Positions 44,158 to 52,605 of a DNA stretch of 64,000 nt are shown here, piece by piece. This stretch comes from Rickettsiales bacterium. GTDB lineage: Bacteria > Pseudomonadota > Alphaproteobacteria > Rickettsiales > UBA8987. The notes under the pieces were generated by a model that saw only the letters and a program-made list of their open reading frames with translations, made no database searches and had not been told where the DNA came from. The stretch lies in assembly GCA_020630095.1 (NCBI GenBank), contig JAHDCD010000010.1, positions 1-64,000 on the forward strand. Reading direction: 5' to 3'. Each line of letters starts with the position of its first letter. Within the stretch, counting starts at the first letter, position 1. A program made the position numbers and the translations under genes.

Positions 44158-44457
44158 ATGATTAAGCATATAGTTCTTTTTTCTGTTAAAAATAGCTCGG
44201 ATAAAAACACAATAATATCTGCACTATCGGAATATAAAAACATACCGGAAGTACTTAACTTTAATTTAAAAGAAAACTTAAAGTTAGATTCAGTGTCACA
44301 AGAAATTGATATTGTTTTAATGTGTGATTTTAAATCAAAAGAAGAGCTAAATAGATATAAAGAAAATAAGCTTTATATAGATACCATAGATATCGTTAAA
44401 CCATTAAGGGATACACGAATAGTGGTAGATATAGAAGTTGAAGAGGATACTTTATAA
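44158..44457 (+). CDS. Dabb (stress-responsive A/B barrel) domain protein
   Basis: A 99-residue protein of the ferredoxin-like dimeric Dabb family: MIKHIVLFSVKNSSDKNTI at the start, an amphipathic helix, IPEVLNFNLKENL, and ASY-like helix KEELNRYKENKLYIDTI followed by PLRDTRIVVDIE. The conserved His-Ile-Val-Leu-Phe opening is diagnostic. Function of such single-domain proteins is poorly known. It stands alone after the porin terminator, 57 bases before manC. Confidence 0.8.
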   Translation: MIKHIVLFSVKNSSDKNTIISALSEYKNIPEVLNFNLKENLKLDSVSQEIDIVLMCDFKSKEELNRYKENKLYIDTIDIVKPLRDTRIVVDIEVEEDTL

Positions 44458-44480
44458 ACAATTTAGTTGACTAGCATAAG

Positions 44481-44515
44481 TTTTCTACTTTACAATCACC
44501 ACCTTAAGTAGAAAA
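44481..44515 (+). promoter_or_regulatory. Inverted repeat covering the manC start codon
   Basis: TTTTCTACTT (44481-44490) is perfectly complementary to AAGTAGAAAA (44506-44515), whose last A is the first base of the manC ATG. In RNA this 10-bp hairpin would bury the start codon. There is no clear Shine-Dalgarno. It could regulate translation or be an operator near the promoter. Confidence 0.45.
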
Positions 44516-45708
44516 TGGCGATATATCCTACAATATTATGCGGTGGTACTGGCTCAAGGCTAGCACCTTTGTCGAGCAATGATTTTCCTAAGCAGTTTTT
44601 AAAATCATCGAATAAAAATGATTTTAATTTTCTACAAAAAACAATTCTAAGACTATCTAGAAAACTACAAGAGCATTTAATAATAGTAACTAACTCTAGA
44701 TATAAAGACTTAGTTAAAGAGTCTTTATCGAAGATTAATATCAATAACGCTCAAATTATTCTAGAGCCAGAAAAGCGTAACACCTTACCAGCTGTTTTAA
44801 CGGCAAGTCTATATGCTCAAAAAACAGATCAAGACGCTTCTATTTTAATGCTTCCATCAGATCATGTAATTAATGATACTAAAAGCTTTAACGATAGTAT
44901 CACCAGAGCACAGAATCATATACATAATTCTATAATTACTTTCGGAGTTAAACCTAATAACCCTTCAAATAGCTATGGTTATATCGAGCTAGGCGAGAAC
45001 AATAATGTTAAATCATTCCATGAAAAACCATCAAAAGAACTTGCTCAAAAATATATAGAGCAGGGCAATTATTTCTGGAACTCAGGAATTTTGCTATTCA
45101 ACGCTAAAACCCTAATTACCGAATCACAAAAATACCAACCTGAAACATTATCATTATTAGAATCATCATTAAGTAATTCTAAGAAGTTTAATAATATAAT
45201 AGAACTAGAGCGGAAGAGCTTTTCTAAAATTAATGCTAATTCTATAGATCACGCAATTCTTGAAAAGACTGATAAAACAAAAATGCTACCTCTAGAATCA
45301 GATTGGAATGATATAGGTAGTCTTGAAAGCTATTTCTTAGAATACGCTAAGAATCAAATTACAAGTAACATTATAAGCACTAGACCTTGGGGGACTTTTG
45401 AGTGCCTTTACGAGGCCAAGGGCATAAAAGCCAAGAAAGTTATAGTTAACCCTAACTCTAGTATATCATTACAAAAGCATCAGCACCGCACGGAGCAATG
45501 GATTATTTTAAAAGGTAAAGCAGATATTATTAACGGCGATAATGAATTTACCTTAAATGAAGGTGAGTCTACAACAATTATAACTAATACTAAACATCGC
45601 CTTAGCAATTCTTCCTCTACTGCGCTGGAAGTTCTTGAAATTCAGCAAGGTACATACTTAGAAGAAGATGATATAATCAGGTTTGAAGATAATTATGGTA
45701 GAGCTTAA
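44515..45708 (+). CDS. manC: Mannose-1-phosphate guanylyltransferase / mannose-6-phosphate isomerase
   Basis: Makes GDP-mannose, the donor for mannose, fucose or rhamnose units. The N-terminal nucleotidyltransferase has PTILCGGTGSRLAPLS, FPKQFL, ILEPEKRNTLPAVLTASLYA, MLPSDHVI, SYGYIELG, FHEKP and YFWNSGILLF. The C-terminal cupin is a type II isomerase (RPWGTFECLYEAKGIKAKKV, QKHQHRTEQWIILKG, NTKHRLSN). At 397 aa it is shorter than AlgA/ManC (about 470), mainly in the connecting region, but both domains are present. No manB or gmd is in the window. Its 3' end overlaps the opposite-strand glycosyltransferase fragment by 32 bases. Confidence 0.88.
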   Translation: MAIYPTILCGGTGSRLAPLSSNDFPKQFLKSSNKNDFNFLQKTILRLSRKLQEHLIIVTNSRYKDLVKESLSKININNAQIILEPEKRNTLPAVLTASLYAQKTDQDASILMLPSDHVINDTKSFNDSITRAQNHIHNSIITFGVKPNNPSNSYGYIELGENNNVKSFHEKPSKELAQKYIEQGNYFWNSGILLFNAKTLITESQKYQPETLSLLESSLSNSKKFNNIIELERKSFSKINANSIDHAILEKTDKTKMLPLESDWNDIGSLESYFLEYAKNQITSNIISTRPWGTFECLYEAKGIKAKKVIVNPNSSISLQKHQHRTEQWIILKGKADIINGDNEFTLNEGESTTIITNTKHRLSNSSSTALEVLEIQQGTYLEEDDIIRFEDNYGRA

Positions 45709-46276
45709 TATATTCATCAAGGCCACTATTTAAACTAATTACAGTTTTAGTTTTTACATTCTTAAAAAAGCCAGCCTTCATATATTTTTCTTCTAATTCT
45801 TCAGAGCAGAAAATCACCGCACTAACATTTGAACTAGCCTTCTTAATTAGCTTAAATTGCTTATGCTCAAGCATCCTTGTAGATGAAATGGTTTGTATAT
45901 TATAAACTTTATTAGCCTTAAGCATTGTCCAAATTTTATGAGGCTCAGGTAACTCAAACCCATGGAATATTTTAATATCTTTACTTTTTATAACGCGTTT
46001 AAACTGCCTAGAAATATTATTTCTTAAAGGCCTAAATAAATTCTTCAGTACCCACCCAGATTTCTTATGTGGCATCCACCCAGGGGTAGATGGTAACTCA
46101 GTAATATTATAACCCTCACGCTCAAACCTACGCATTAATGGCGTGGTACCACGGCATATATATTCTACCTTAAAATTATGTTCAGAACATGCTTTTGCCA
46201 AGTCAAACGAAAGCCTATCAATAGAGTCCTTACTATTTCGCATATAAAGGTTATTTCCGATTGCTAGCCCTTGCAT
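45677..46276 (-). pseudogene. Glycosyltransferase, N-terminal half only
   Basis: The 199-aa frame matches the acceptor domain of GT4 glycosyltransferases: DRLSFDLAKACSEHNFKVEY, KIFHGFELPEPHKIWTMLKA, and the end-of-domain pattern VIFCSEELEEKYMKAGFFKN followed by VISLNSGLDEY, which corresponds to the usual linker ...VIPNGVD. The frame stops 17 residues later, inside the end of manC, so the whole nucleotide-sugar-binding domain is missing. It is probably inactive, cut off when manC or the adjacent segment was joined. The start (MQGLAIGNN) follows the renalase-like gene by 21 bases. Confidence 0.7.
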
Positions 46277-46297
46277 TGAAGAAATTAAGTAAAGTAA

Positions 46298-47278
46298 TTA
46301 TAATTTAGCGTCAATCAAATTGGCGGTTTTAGTAGCGCTAATCCAAGCTTCTTCAATTCTAGATGTTAAACACCAGTCGCCACAGGCAGCTAATTTATTG
46401 TCATAATCAATATAAGTTCCAGCCTTTGGCGCGGTTTGCACTAGCGAATATAGCCAGCGGTGAATAGATACATAATCCGCCTCATTCCCATCTATTTCGG
46501 TAATATCTTTAAATTCAGATATCATCTCATTCTTAATTTCCTCTTTATCACATTCCGCATTTTCATTCGCCCATTCATCGCGCGAATGAATAACTATAGA
46601 GGTAAGATCAGAATTTCTATCCGGCTTTGAACCATCAATAGAAACCCATTTCAAAATAGATTTACGAATCCGTGCCGCCATAAAATTAGTTTTAATTTGC
46701 TTCTTAAAACCCAGCATTAAAGCAAAGCACGCATACATTTTAATATCATTAATTTCATCCTTATGAATAAATTCTGTTGGCATAAGGTTCACAGTCTGCT
46801 TAGGAGGTGCAGTACATATTACCCAATCAAACTCTCCCAAATTTTTGCCATTAATATCTATAAATTCCCAACCGTTAGAGGTCTTATTAATATCTTTAAC
46901 TTCAACGCCAACATTAACATCAAGCCCTTCAGCCATAGCTTTGCATAAAGAGTTCATACGCGGGCTAGATACAAAATGAGTCTCAAACCATAAGCGCTTG
47001 GTAGGCCTTTTTCCTTTTTCTAAAGATACAACCTTCCCCTTCCATTTTTTAATTACGCCTTTGTTTTCATATTCACGTACAAAATTCCTGAAATCTTTAG
47101 TGCGCGCTGTAAAGCATTGCGCACCATGATCAAATGCAAACTCATCCGCTCGTCTGGTAGACATTCTACCACCCATTCCGCGGGATTTATCAAATATCTT
47201 AACTTCATGCCCAGCACTAGAAAGTTGCTTTCCTGCTGTTAATCCTGATATTCCTGCACCTATTATTCCAATCTTCAT
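46298..47278 (-). CDS. FAD-dependent oxidoreductase, renalase-like amine oxidase family
   Basis: A 326-aa flavoprotein: FAD-binding IGIIGAGISGLTAGKQLSSA, then FDKSRGMGGRMSTRRADEF and FDHGAQCFTARTKDFRNFV, which are typical of the renalase/NAD(P)-binding amine-oxidase subgroup, and the C-terminal FAD contact KLAACGDWCLTSRIEEAWISA. In the one well-studied bacterial group, renalases oxidise misformed dihydro-NAD(P)H isomers; whether this holds here is inference. Same strand as the purN block but 196 AT-rich bases after the hypothetical gene at 47475. Confidence 0.82.
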   Translation of the reverse strand: MKIGIIGAGISGLTAGKQLSSAGHEVKIFDKSRGMGGRMSTRRADEFAFDHGAQCFTARTKDFRNFVREYENKGVIKKWKGKVVSLEKGKRPTKRLWFETHFVSSPRMNSLCKAMAEGLDVNVGVEVKDINKTSNGWEFIDINGKNLGEFDWVICTAPPKQTVNLMPTEFIHKDEINDIKMYACFALMLGFKKQIKTNFMAARIRKSILKWVSIDGSKPDRNSDLTSIVIHSRDEWANENAECDKEEIKNEMISEFKDITEIDGNEADYVSIHRWLYSLVQTAPKAGTYIDYDNKLAACGDWCLTSRIEEAWISATKTANLIDAKL

Positions 47279-47474
47279 ATATTACAATGTTTTAGTTTAA
47301 ATTTTCTCATATATAGAAAAATTTTAAAATCTCAATTTTTTTAAAAAAATAAATATTAATCAGTTTTTTTATTAAAAATCCTTATATTACAATAGCACTT
47401 AGAATAAATACGCTAAAAAAAGACCAAAAAAACACTCATTTCTTGTCATTTTTTATCAAAAAACATCAAAAAAG

Positions 47475-49085
47475 TTACACAATTCCATCTTTTTCTATAG
47501 ATTCAAGCTCACTAGCTTTATTAATACCATTAGATTCCGGCGCAGGTTCAGTAAAAGGGTTTTCTATATCAGTCATTTTAGAAATTAGTTCCCTTATTGC
47601 ATTAATATCCATAAGAGACCTTATATCACCATCAAAATCACGCGGAAGTAGACTTCTCCCCTTACGAGTAGTTATATCAGGGCAGTCAGGAACTTTACCA
47701 GATGTCCAACATTTTAGAGCTCTAGCCATTCTATCTTCTCTTGGCTTTTTATCGAAAACTTCAAATCCAACTTTTTCTTCAAAAAAGCTTACACTTATGT
47801 CTTTATCTAGATATAAACTGCCACCTTCAATTCTATTAGATAAGTCTATTTTTACCTCGCCATTTTCTATTAAGTCTTTAAATAGTTTATAAAATCTATC
47901 CCCTTTTTTAGTCAAGCCAAGGCCACTCCTTTTATCTCTATCAACATCTTCTACATTTAAAATAGTACCATCAGGCATTTTTATTTCACGAGTTCCCATA
48001 TCTTTACTAATTCTTACTGTAAAAGCATGGTCATTTTTTGGCGGATTATACAAAATAAATGAATTAGACCGGCCATTGATATGGTTATCATTTTTTAACC
48101 ATAAGCAATTATTTGCCTTGTCGGCTGCATCTTGTAACTCAGCAGTATTAGTTACTTCAGAAATTATCCATCCCTCAAATTCTCCATCTTGAATAACTAT
48201 TTCTTTAGGGGTCATTATTCCACTCCATGAACCAGATCTCCTTGGAATAGTTCTATAAGAATTTTCATGCACATTAGAAACTTCTACATATCGGCTTGAA
48301 ATTTCGTTTAAATCGCTAAGAGTTACCTTATTGGCAATCATTTCCTCTATTAAATTAGAACTTATCTCTTCAACTAGCCTATTAACTTGCCATTCATTAA
48401 GTGACTTTAAGGCTTCTTCAAAACAAAAACTGGCTAATTCAGGTAATACGCATGAAGATACGAACTCAAAAACCATTTCTTCCAATTTATCTGTACCAAA
48501 ATTTTCTAAAGATTCGCTAACTTTTACCCAGTCAACATTTTGATCATAATTATTTAATAATAGTCCTATTTTTTCAGGTGATTTAGCAACAATTTTAGCA
48601 CAGTGAATTGCATGTATTACAGAGCCTCTAGGGTTTTCTTCACCATCTTTACCTATAAATCTTTCAGAGGGAGCTTTAACGATTGTATCAACAAAACTTT
48701 CATTTAAACCATCTTGTATTTCAATTCCAAGCAAGTTTAATTCTTTTCTATTCTCTTTTGAAATATGCCTGTTTTTTATAATAGGTATAAGAGTGCTCGT
48801 ATTAAATCTCATTTGAGCTTTAACAAATTCATCTATTTTTTCTGTAAAAGTATAAACTTTATCAAATAATTTTGCTCTATTATCATTATCGTCAGGAGAA
48901 GATACACTCCATTCAGCTAATAATTCTATAGCTATTTCCATAAAGTTTTGCTGACCAATAAATATACTTTTTCCTTCATTAAGCTTTAAAAGTGTGTTCA
49001 GCTCTTCTAGAGCGTCATTAATATCTCTGCCTTGTCGAAAAATATTCTTTAATTCGTCTTTTGTGTAAACGGATGTTTTATCCAT
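47475..49085 (-). CDS. Hypothetical protein of 536 residues
   Basis: I do not recognise the family with confidence. It starts MDKTSVYTKDELKNIF with no signal peptide or membrane segment. The N-terminal 270 residues are predicted helical and acidic. Around 290-375 a segment reads ELQDAADKANNCLWLKNDN and then GRSNSFILYNPPKNDHAFTV and TREIKMPDG. The order of Cys, Gly, a short strand and a hydrophobic 'TVR' recalls PcfJ-like proteins of plasmids and phages, but this is only a pattern resemblance. The C-terminus has a Cys-containing WTSGKVPDCPDI and a Ser/Pro-rich tail. It lies 30 bases after purN on the same strand. Confidence 0.65.
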   Translation of the reverse strand: MDKTSVYTKDELKNIFRQGRDINDALEELNTLLKLNEGKSIFIGQQNFMEIAIELLAEWSVSSPDDNDNRAKLFDKVYTFTEKIDEFVKAQMRFNTSTLIPIIKNRHISKENRKELNLLGIEIQDGLNESFVDTIVKAPSERFIGKDGEENPRGSVIHAIHCAKIVAKSPEKIGLLLNNYDQNVDWVKVSESLENFGTDKLEEMVFEFVSSCVLPELASFCFEEALKSLNEWQVNRLVEEISSNLIEEMIANKVTLSDLNEISSRYVEVSNVHENSYRTIPRRSGSWSGIMTPKEIVIQDGEFEGWIISEVTNTAELQDAADKANNCLWLKNDNHINGRSNSFILYNPPKNDHAFTVRISKDMGTREIKMPDGTILNVEDVDRDKRSGLGLTKKGDRFYKLFKDLIENGEVKIDLSNRIEGGSLYLDKDISVSFFEEKVGFEVFDKKPREDRMARALKCWTSGKVPDCPDITTRKGRSLLPRDFDGDIRSLMDINAIRELISKMTDIENPFTEPAPESNGINKASELESIEKDGIV

Positions 49086-49115
49086 ATTGAAAGAATAACA
49101 TCAGGTTCTTAAAAT

Positions 49116-49688
49116 TTAGTTAACAATCAGTTTTAAAGATTCAGGGAATATTAGATGCTCTTGCTTATGGATTTTATCAGCAAGTGTTTCAAGGGTATCA
49201 CTAGGCTCAATAGAAACCTTAGCTTGGCAGATAACCTCACCAGCATCCATTTCTGGTATAACGTAATGAGTCGTACAGCCAGTCTCCATCTCACCAGCAT
49301 TGAAAGCATCTTCAATGGCATTAGCGCCTTTAAATTTAGGTAGCAGGGAAGGGTGGATATTAATCATCTTACCCGCCCATTTCTCCGTAAATTCAGGGCT
49401 AAGTAGGCGCATGAAACCTGCTAAACATACATATTCAATATCATTAGCGATTAATATCTTATGCATTTCTTCATCAAATTCAGCGCGTGAATTATAATTC
49501 TTATGATTCACCACATAGGTATCTATGCCAGCATCTTTTGCGCGCTCTAAACCATACGCATTGGCCTTATTAGATATTACTAATGAAATTTCTGCAGGAT
49601 AATCTGCATCTTGCGCGGCATCTATAAGTGCTTGCAGATTTGAGCCGTTACCAGATATTAAAACCGCTGTTTTCGCTTTATTAGACAT
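49116..49688 (-). CDS. purN: Phosphoribosylglycinamide formyltransferase
   Basis: Third step of purine synthesis, using 10-formyl-THF. The 190-aa protein has [16 protein letters not shown] (phosphate-binding), [14 protein letters not shown], the catalytic set [20 protein letters not shown] with Asn and His, and [18 protein letters not shown] with the Asp. Length is usual. Its start overlaps the purM end by 8 bases, the widespread purM-purN pair. Confidence 0.95.
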   Translation of the reverse strand: MSNKAKTAVLISGNGSNLQALIDAAQDADYPAEISLVISNKANAYGLERAKDAGIDTYVVNHKNYNSRAEFDEEMHKILIANDIEYVCLAGFMRLLSPEFTEKWAGKMINIHPSLLPKFKGANAIEDAFNAGEMETGCTTHYVIPEMDAGEVICQAKVSIEPSDTLETLADKIHKQEHLIFPESLKLIVN

Positions 49689-50658
49689 ACTTCACAGTAC
49701 AATTGCCGTTAACAATTTTACCAATTTGAATTGCTTCAACACCTTCAGGTATAACAAAGTCAGCGCTTACAATAGCTACCATGCCAATACCGCAATTGAA
49801 TGTTTTTAGCATTTCAGCTTCTTCAATTTGATTACCTTGAATTTTCTTGAATATCGCCGGCATTTCCCATGTTGATAAATCGATTTCAGCAGAAATATTA
49901 TCAGGTAATACGCGCGGTATATTTTCCGTTAAACCACCTCCTGTAATATGAGCAAAGGCTAAAGCGCCAGAATCTTTAAGTGCTAAACATTCCTTAACGT
50001 AAATTTTCGTAGGCTCAATAAGCGCATCTTGCGTAGCTTCATCCAAATTATCAATATCAAGCACATGACGCACCAGCGAGTAACCATTTGAATGTATCCC
50101 TGAAGATGCAAGCCCAAGGATAATATCACCCTCTTTAATGCTATCTAGCTTAGGTAAAACTTCATCACGCTCAACCGCGCCAACTGTAAAGCCCGCTAAA
50201 TCATATTCACCATCAGAATACATACCGGGCATTTCAGCGGTTTCACCGCCAATAAGTGCACAGCCAGATATTTTACAACCATCCGCAATTCCTTTAATAA
50301 CAGATTCAGCCGTTTCTATATCAAGCTTACCGCAGGCGAAGTAATCTAAGAAAAATAAAGGTTCAGCGCCTTGAACCGCAATATCATTAACGCACATTGC
50401 CACTAAATCTTGACCAATCGTGCCGTGCTTATTCCATTTCTGCGCTAATTTAAGTTTAGTACCAACGCCATCCGTTCCGCTAACTAAAATAGGGTCGTTA
50501 AACTTGCCAGTAGCTTTTAGGTCAAACATGCCACCAAAACCACCAATTGATCCCATAACGCCAGAGCGCGTTGTACCTTTTACAAATGGCTTAATTCTTT
50601 CAACTAGATCATTACCAGCATCAATATCAACACCAGCTTCTTTATAATTCGCAGACAT
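49681..50658 (-). CDS. purM: Phosphoribosylformylglycinamidine cyclo-ligase (AIR synthase)
   Basis: Fifth step of purine synthesis, ATP-dependent ring closure to AIR. The 325 residues include [91 protein letters not shown] and FNCGIGMV, all PurM hallmarks. It starts 12 bases after the PBP1A-like gene, so it continues the long pyrC-comEC-amiC operon. Confidence 0.96.
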   Translation of the reverse strand: MSANYKEAGVDIDAGNDLVERIKPFVKGTTRSGVMGSIGGFGGMFDLKATGKFNDPILVSGTDGVGTKLKLAQKWNKHGTIGQDLVAMCVNDIAVQGAEPLFFLDYFACGKLDIETAESVIKGIADGCKISGCALIGGETAEMPGMYSDGEYDLAGFTVGAVERDEVLPKLDSIKEGDIILGLASSGIHSNGYSLVRHVLDIDNLDEATQDALIEPTKIYVKECLALKDSGALAFAHITGGGLTENIPRVLPDNISAEIDLSTWEMPAIFKKIQGNQIEEAEMLKTFNCGIGMVAIVSADFVIPEGVEAIQIGKIVNGNCTVKYV

Positions 50659-50670
50659 AATTAGATATTA

Positions 50671-52605
50671 TTAATAGATTCCTCCAGTACCGATTAATAT
50701 CGGGTGTACTACACTAGAATCATATGATTTTACAGGGATTTCTTTTTTAACTGCCATAACAGGAGGTTTTGCTACTAGCTCAACTTCTCTTCTAATAGCT
50801 CTCTTTTTAGGAGAGTCTGTAACAGTTACTTTAACTTCGTTTGTAGGTTCTTCTTTCTCTTCAACCTCAACAACTGTCTCAACTTCTTTAATATCTTTTA
50901 TTTCAACTTCTTCCACCTCTTCAATTTTAACAGGCTCAAAGTTTGCAAATTCTTCGATTGGGTCAATATTATCTTCAACTAATTTAACAGCTTTAACTTC
51001 TTTAACAGGTAAGTTGCTTGTATCAAAATTAGCAAATTCATCCACAGGTGTTTGCTTTTCGGTATCTTTAGTAACATTTACCGAGCTTCCATCTAATTCT
51101 TGCCAAGATTTCAATGCAATCATTTTTCCATTCTTATTCTTAACAAGCTTTATACCTTCTGGCTGAGAAATAGGGCGAGTAGGTATATATTTTGCAGCAT
51201 TGCTTGTGAAGTCTTTAAATATAGTTTCTGCATTGCCTTTTTCATGGTGTACAGCAACTATAACTTCAGGGTTAAAGCCAATAACTAAATTATCAGATTT
51301 GTAATAGATGAAATTCTGATCTCTATTCATTAGAGTGTAAGTTTGGAATACGCTTTTATCGGAAGCTAGAGCATTCCCTTTAACTTCCTTAGGCTCGCGT
51401 TTATAGGTAATCTTTTGATTATCATCATAGATGAAGTTTACATATAAATCCTCAAAAGCCTTACCGCTTGAAGCTAATATAGAATACTTCTCTAATAGCT
51501 CCTCTAAGCCATCTTTTTGAGGTAAAAACTCTTCTGAAATATTCCCTTTTAACTCAGAGCGTAGAACCGATGCAAATTCATTAGAGTTAATTCTATGTTC
51601 ATGTAGACGTTTCTGCCCAACTTTATCATTAGGGTGGAAGCCCATCTCAAATGCGCCTAATAAATATAAAGGACTCAGCGCAGTTTCATCATATTCAATT
51701 TTATCAGACTTAATATGCTTCGCTAAAATTGAACCATCTTTAGCAGACTTAACAATAATAGATGCCTTTCTAGTCTCCAATGCATTAACAATAATAGATT
51801 GAAGCTTTTCATCTAAAGTGGAGTAGATAATATCTCCAGATTTCATATCTTTAACACGCGCTTCATAAATAATTTCTGGCAGGTATTTGTTGTTGTAATA
51901 ATCAAACTTCGCTTTCCCGAAGTAATAAACGTCTGAATTATTGATATTCTCAGCTTCATCTTTACTTACAACTTTGTCGGTAACTAAGCCTTTAACGGCC
52001 TTTGTGCGTTCATAAGTAAGGTCGGTGTTATTATTATAAGACTTATAAATTGAATATAAAGTCAGCACATCTTGATTATTAAGTTGTTGAATTTCTTTAC
52101 CTAAATACTTATCAGCCGCTTCATCAAATCCTAAAATAAATGGTGAGAACTTAAGTGTATTTAAAAAATTATTCTCTAACTCATCTTTCTTAAATTTATC
52201 ATTTAATTTATGCGCTAGAATTTCTTTCCTAAAGTCTCTATTTTCTTCACTTATTGGCAGAATATTATCTGCAACTTTATGGGCTATACTTCTATTAGAT
52301 TTTCTACCAATAATAGTTTTCGCCAATGCAGGGTAATAACTTCCAAGCTCTTTATCACCGCTTAAAAACAGCCTTTCAACAAGTGGTGGAATAATCGTAT
52401 AATTCTTATTTCTAAAACCAGATATCTTACCGCCCAAAGAGCTTAAAACTTCATATTCAATTGGTTTTTCTAAACTAAGGTACTTATCTTTAATTTTAGA
52501 AGATTCTCTTTTTTCGAGTATAAATATTGCCAATGCTGCCGCGGCAAGCACCATAAGTATAAATAAAAGAATCCAGAAGATTCTAAATTTGCGTAAAATA
52601 CTCAT
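50671..52605 (-). CDS. Degenerate class A penicillin-binding protein (PBP1A-like pseudoenzyme)
   Basis: A 644-aa protein with one N-terminal membrane helix (residues 10-32). Residues about 80-190 follow the GT51 transglycosylase outline (RSIAHKVADNIL, FRKEILAHKLNDKFKKDELE, NNFLNTL, AADKYLGKEIQQL). The catalytic ED motif reads GDKELG and the TITQQ motif is lost. Residues about 255-480 follow the transpeptidase outline (SPLYLLGAFEMGFHPND, SDNLVIGFNPEVIVAVH) without SxxK, SxN or KTG. An acidic tail with two EFANF repeats completes it. Synteny supports the call: amiC followed by mrcA is usual in alphaproteobacteria. The gene is intact and in an operon, so a structural or regulatory role is more likely than decay. 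Confidence 0.72.
   Translation of the reverse strand: MSILRKFRIFWILLFILMVLAAAALAIFILEKRESSKIKDKYLSLEKPIEYEVLSSLGGKISGFRNKNYTIIPPLVERLFLSGDKELGSYYPALAKTIIGRKSNRSIAHKVADNILPISEENRDFRKEILAHKLNDKFKKDELENNFLNTLKFSPFILGFDEAADKYLGKEIQQLNNQDVLTLYSIYKSYNNNTDLTYERTKAVKGLVTDKVVSKDEAENINNSDVYYFGKAKFDYYNNKYLPEIIYEARVKDMKSGDIIYSTLDEKLQSIIVNALETRKASIIVKSAKDGSILAKHIKSDKIEYDETALSPLYLLGAFEMGFHPNDKVGQKRLHEHRINSNEFASVLRSELKGNISEEFLPQKDGLEELLEKYSILASSGKAFEDLYVNFIYDDNQKITYKREPKEVKGNALASDKSVFQTYTLMNRDQNFIYYKSDNLVIGFNPEVIVAVHHEKGNAETIFKDFTSNAAKYIPTRPISQPEGIKLVKNKNGKMIALKSWQELDGSSVNVTKDTEKQTPVDEFANFDTSNLPVKEVKAVKLVEDNIDPIEEFANFEPVKIEEVEEVEIKDIKEVETVVEVEEKEEPTNEVKVTVTDSPKKRAIRREVELVAKPPVMAVKKEIPVKSYDSSVVHPILIGTGGIY

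Noticed and set aside
34367-46276. tRNA-Ser as an integration site for the glycan island
   Set aside because: No copy of the tRNA 3' end is visible at the right border and there is no integrase gene, so insertion at the tRNA is not supported.
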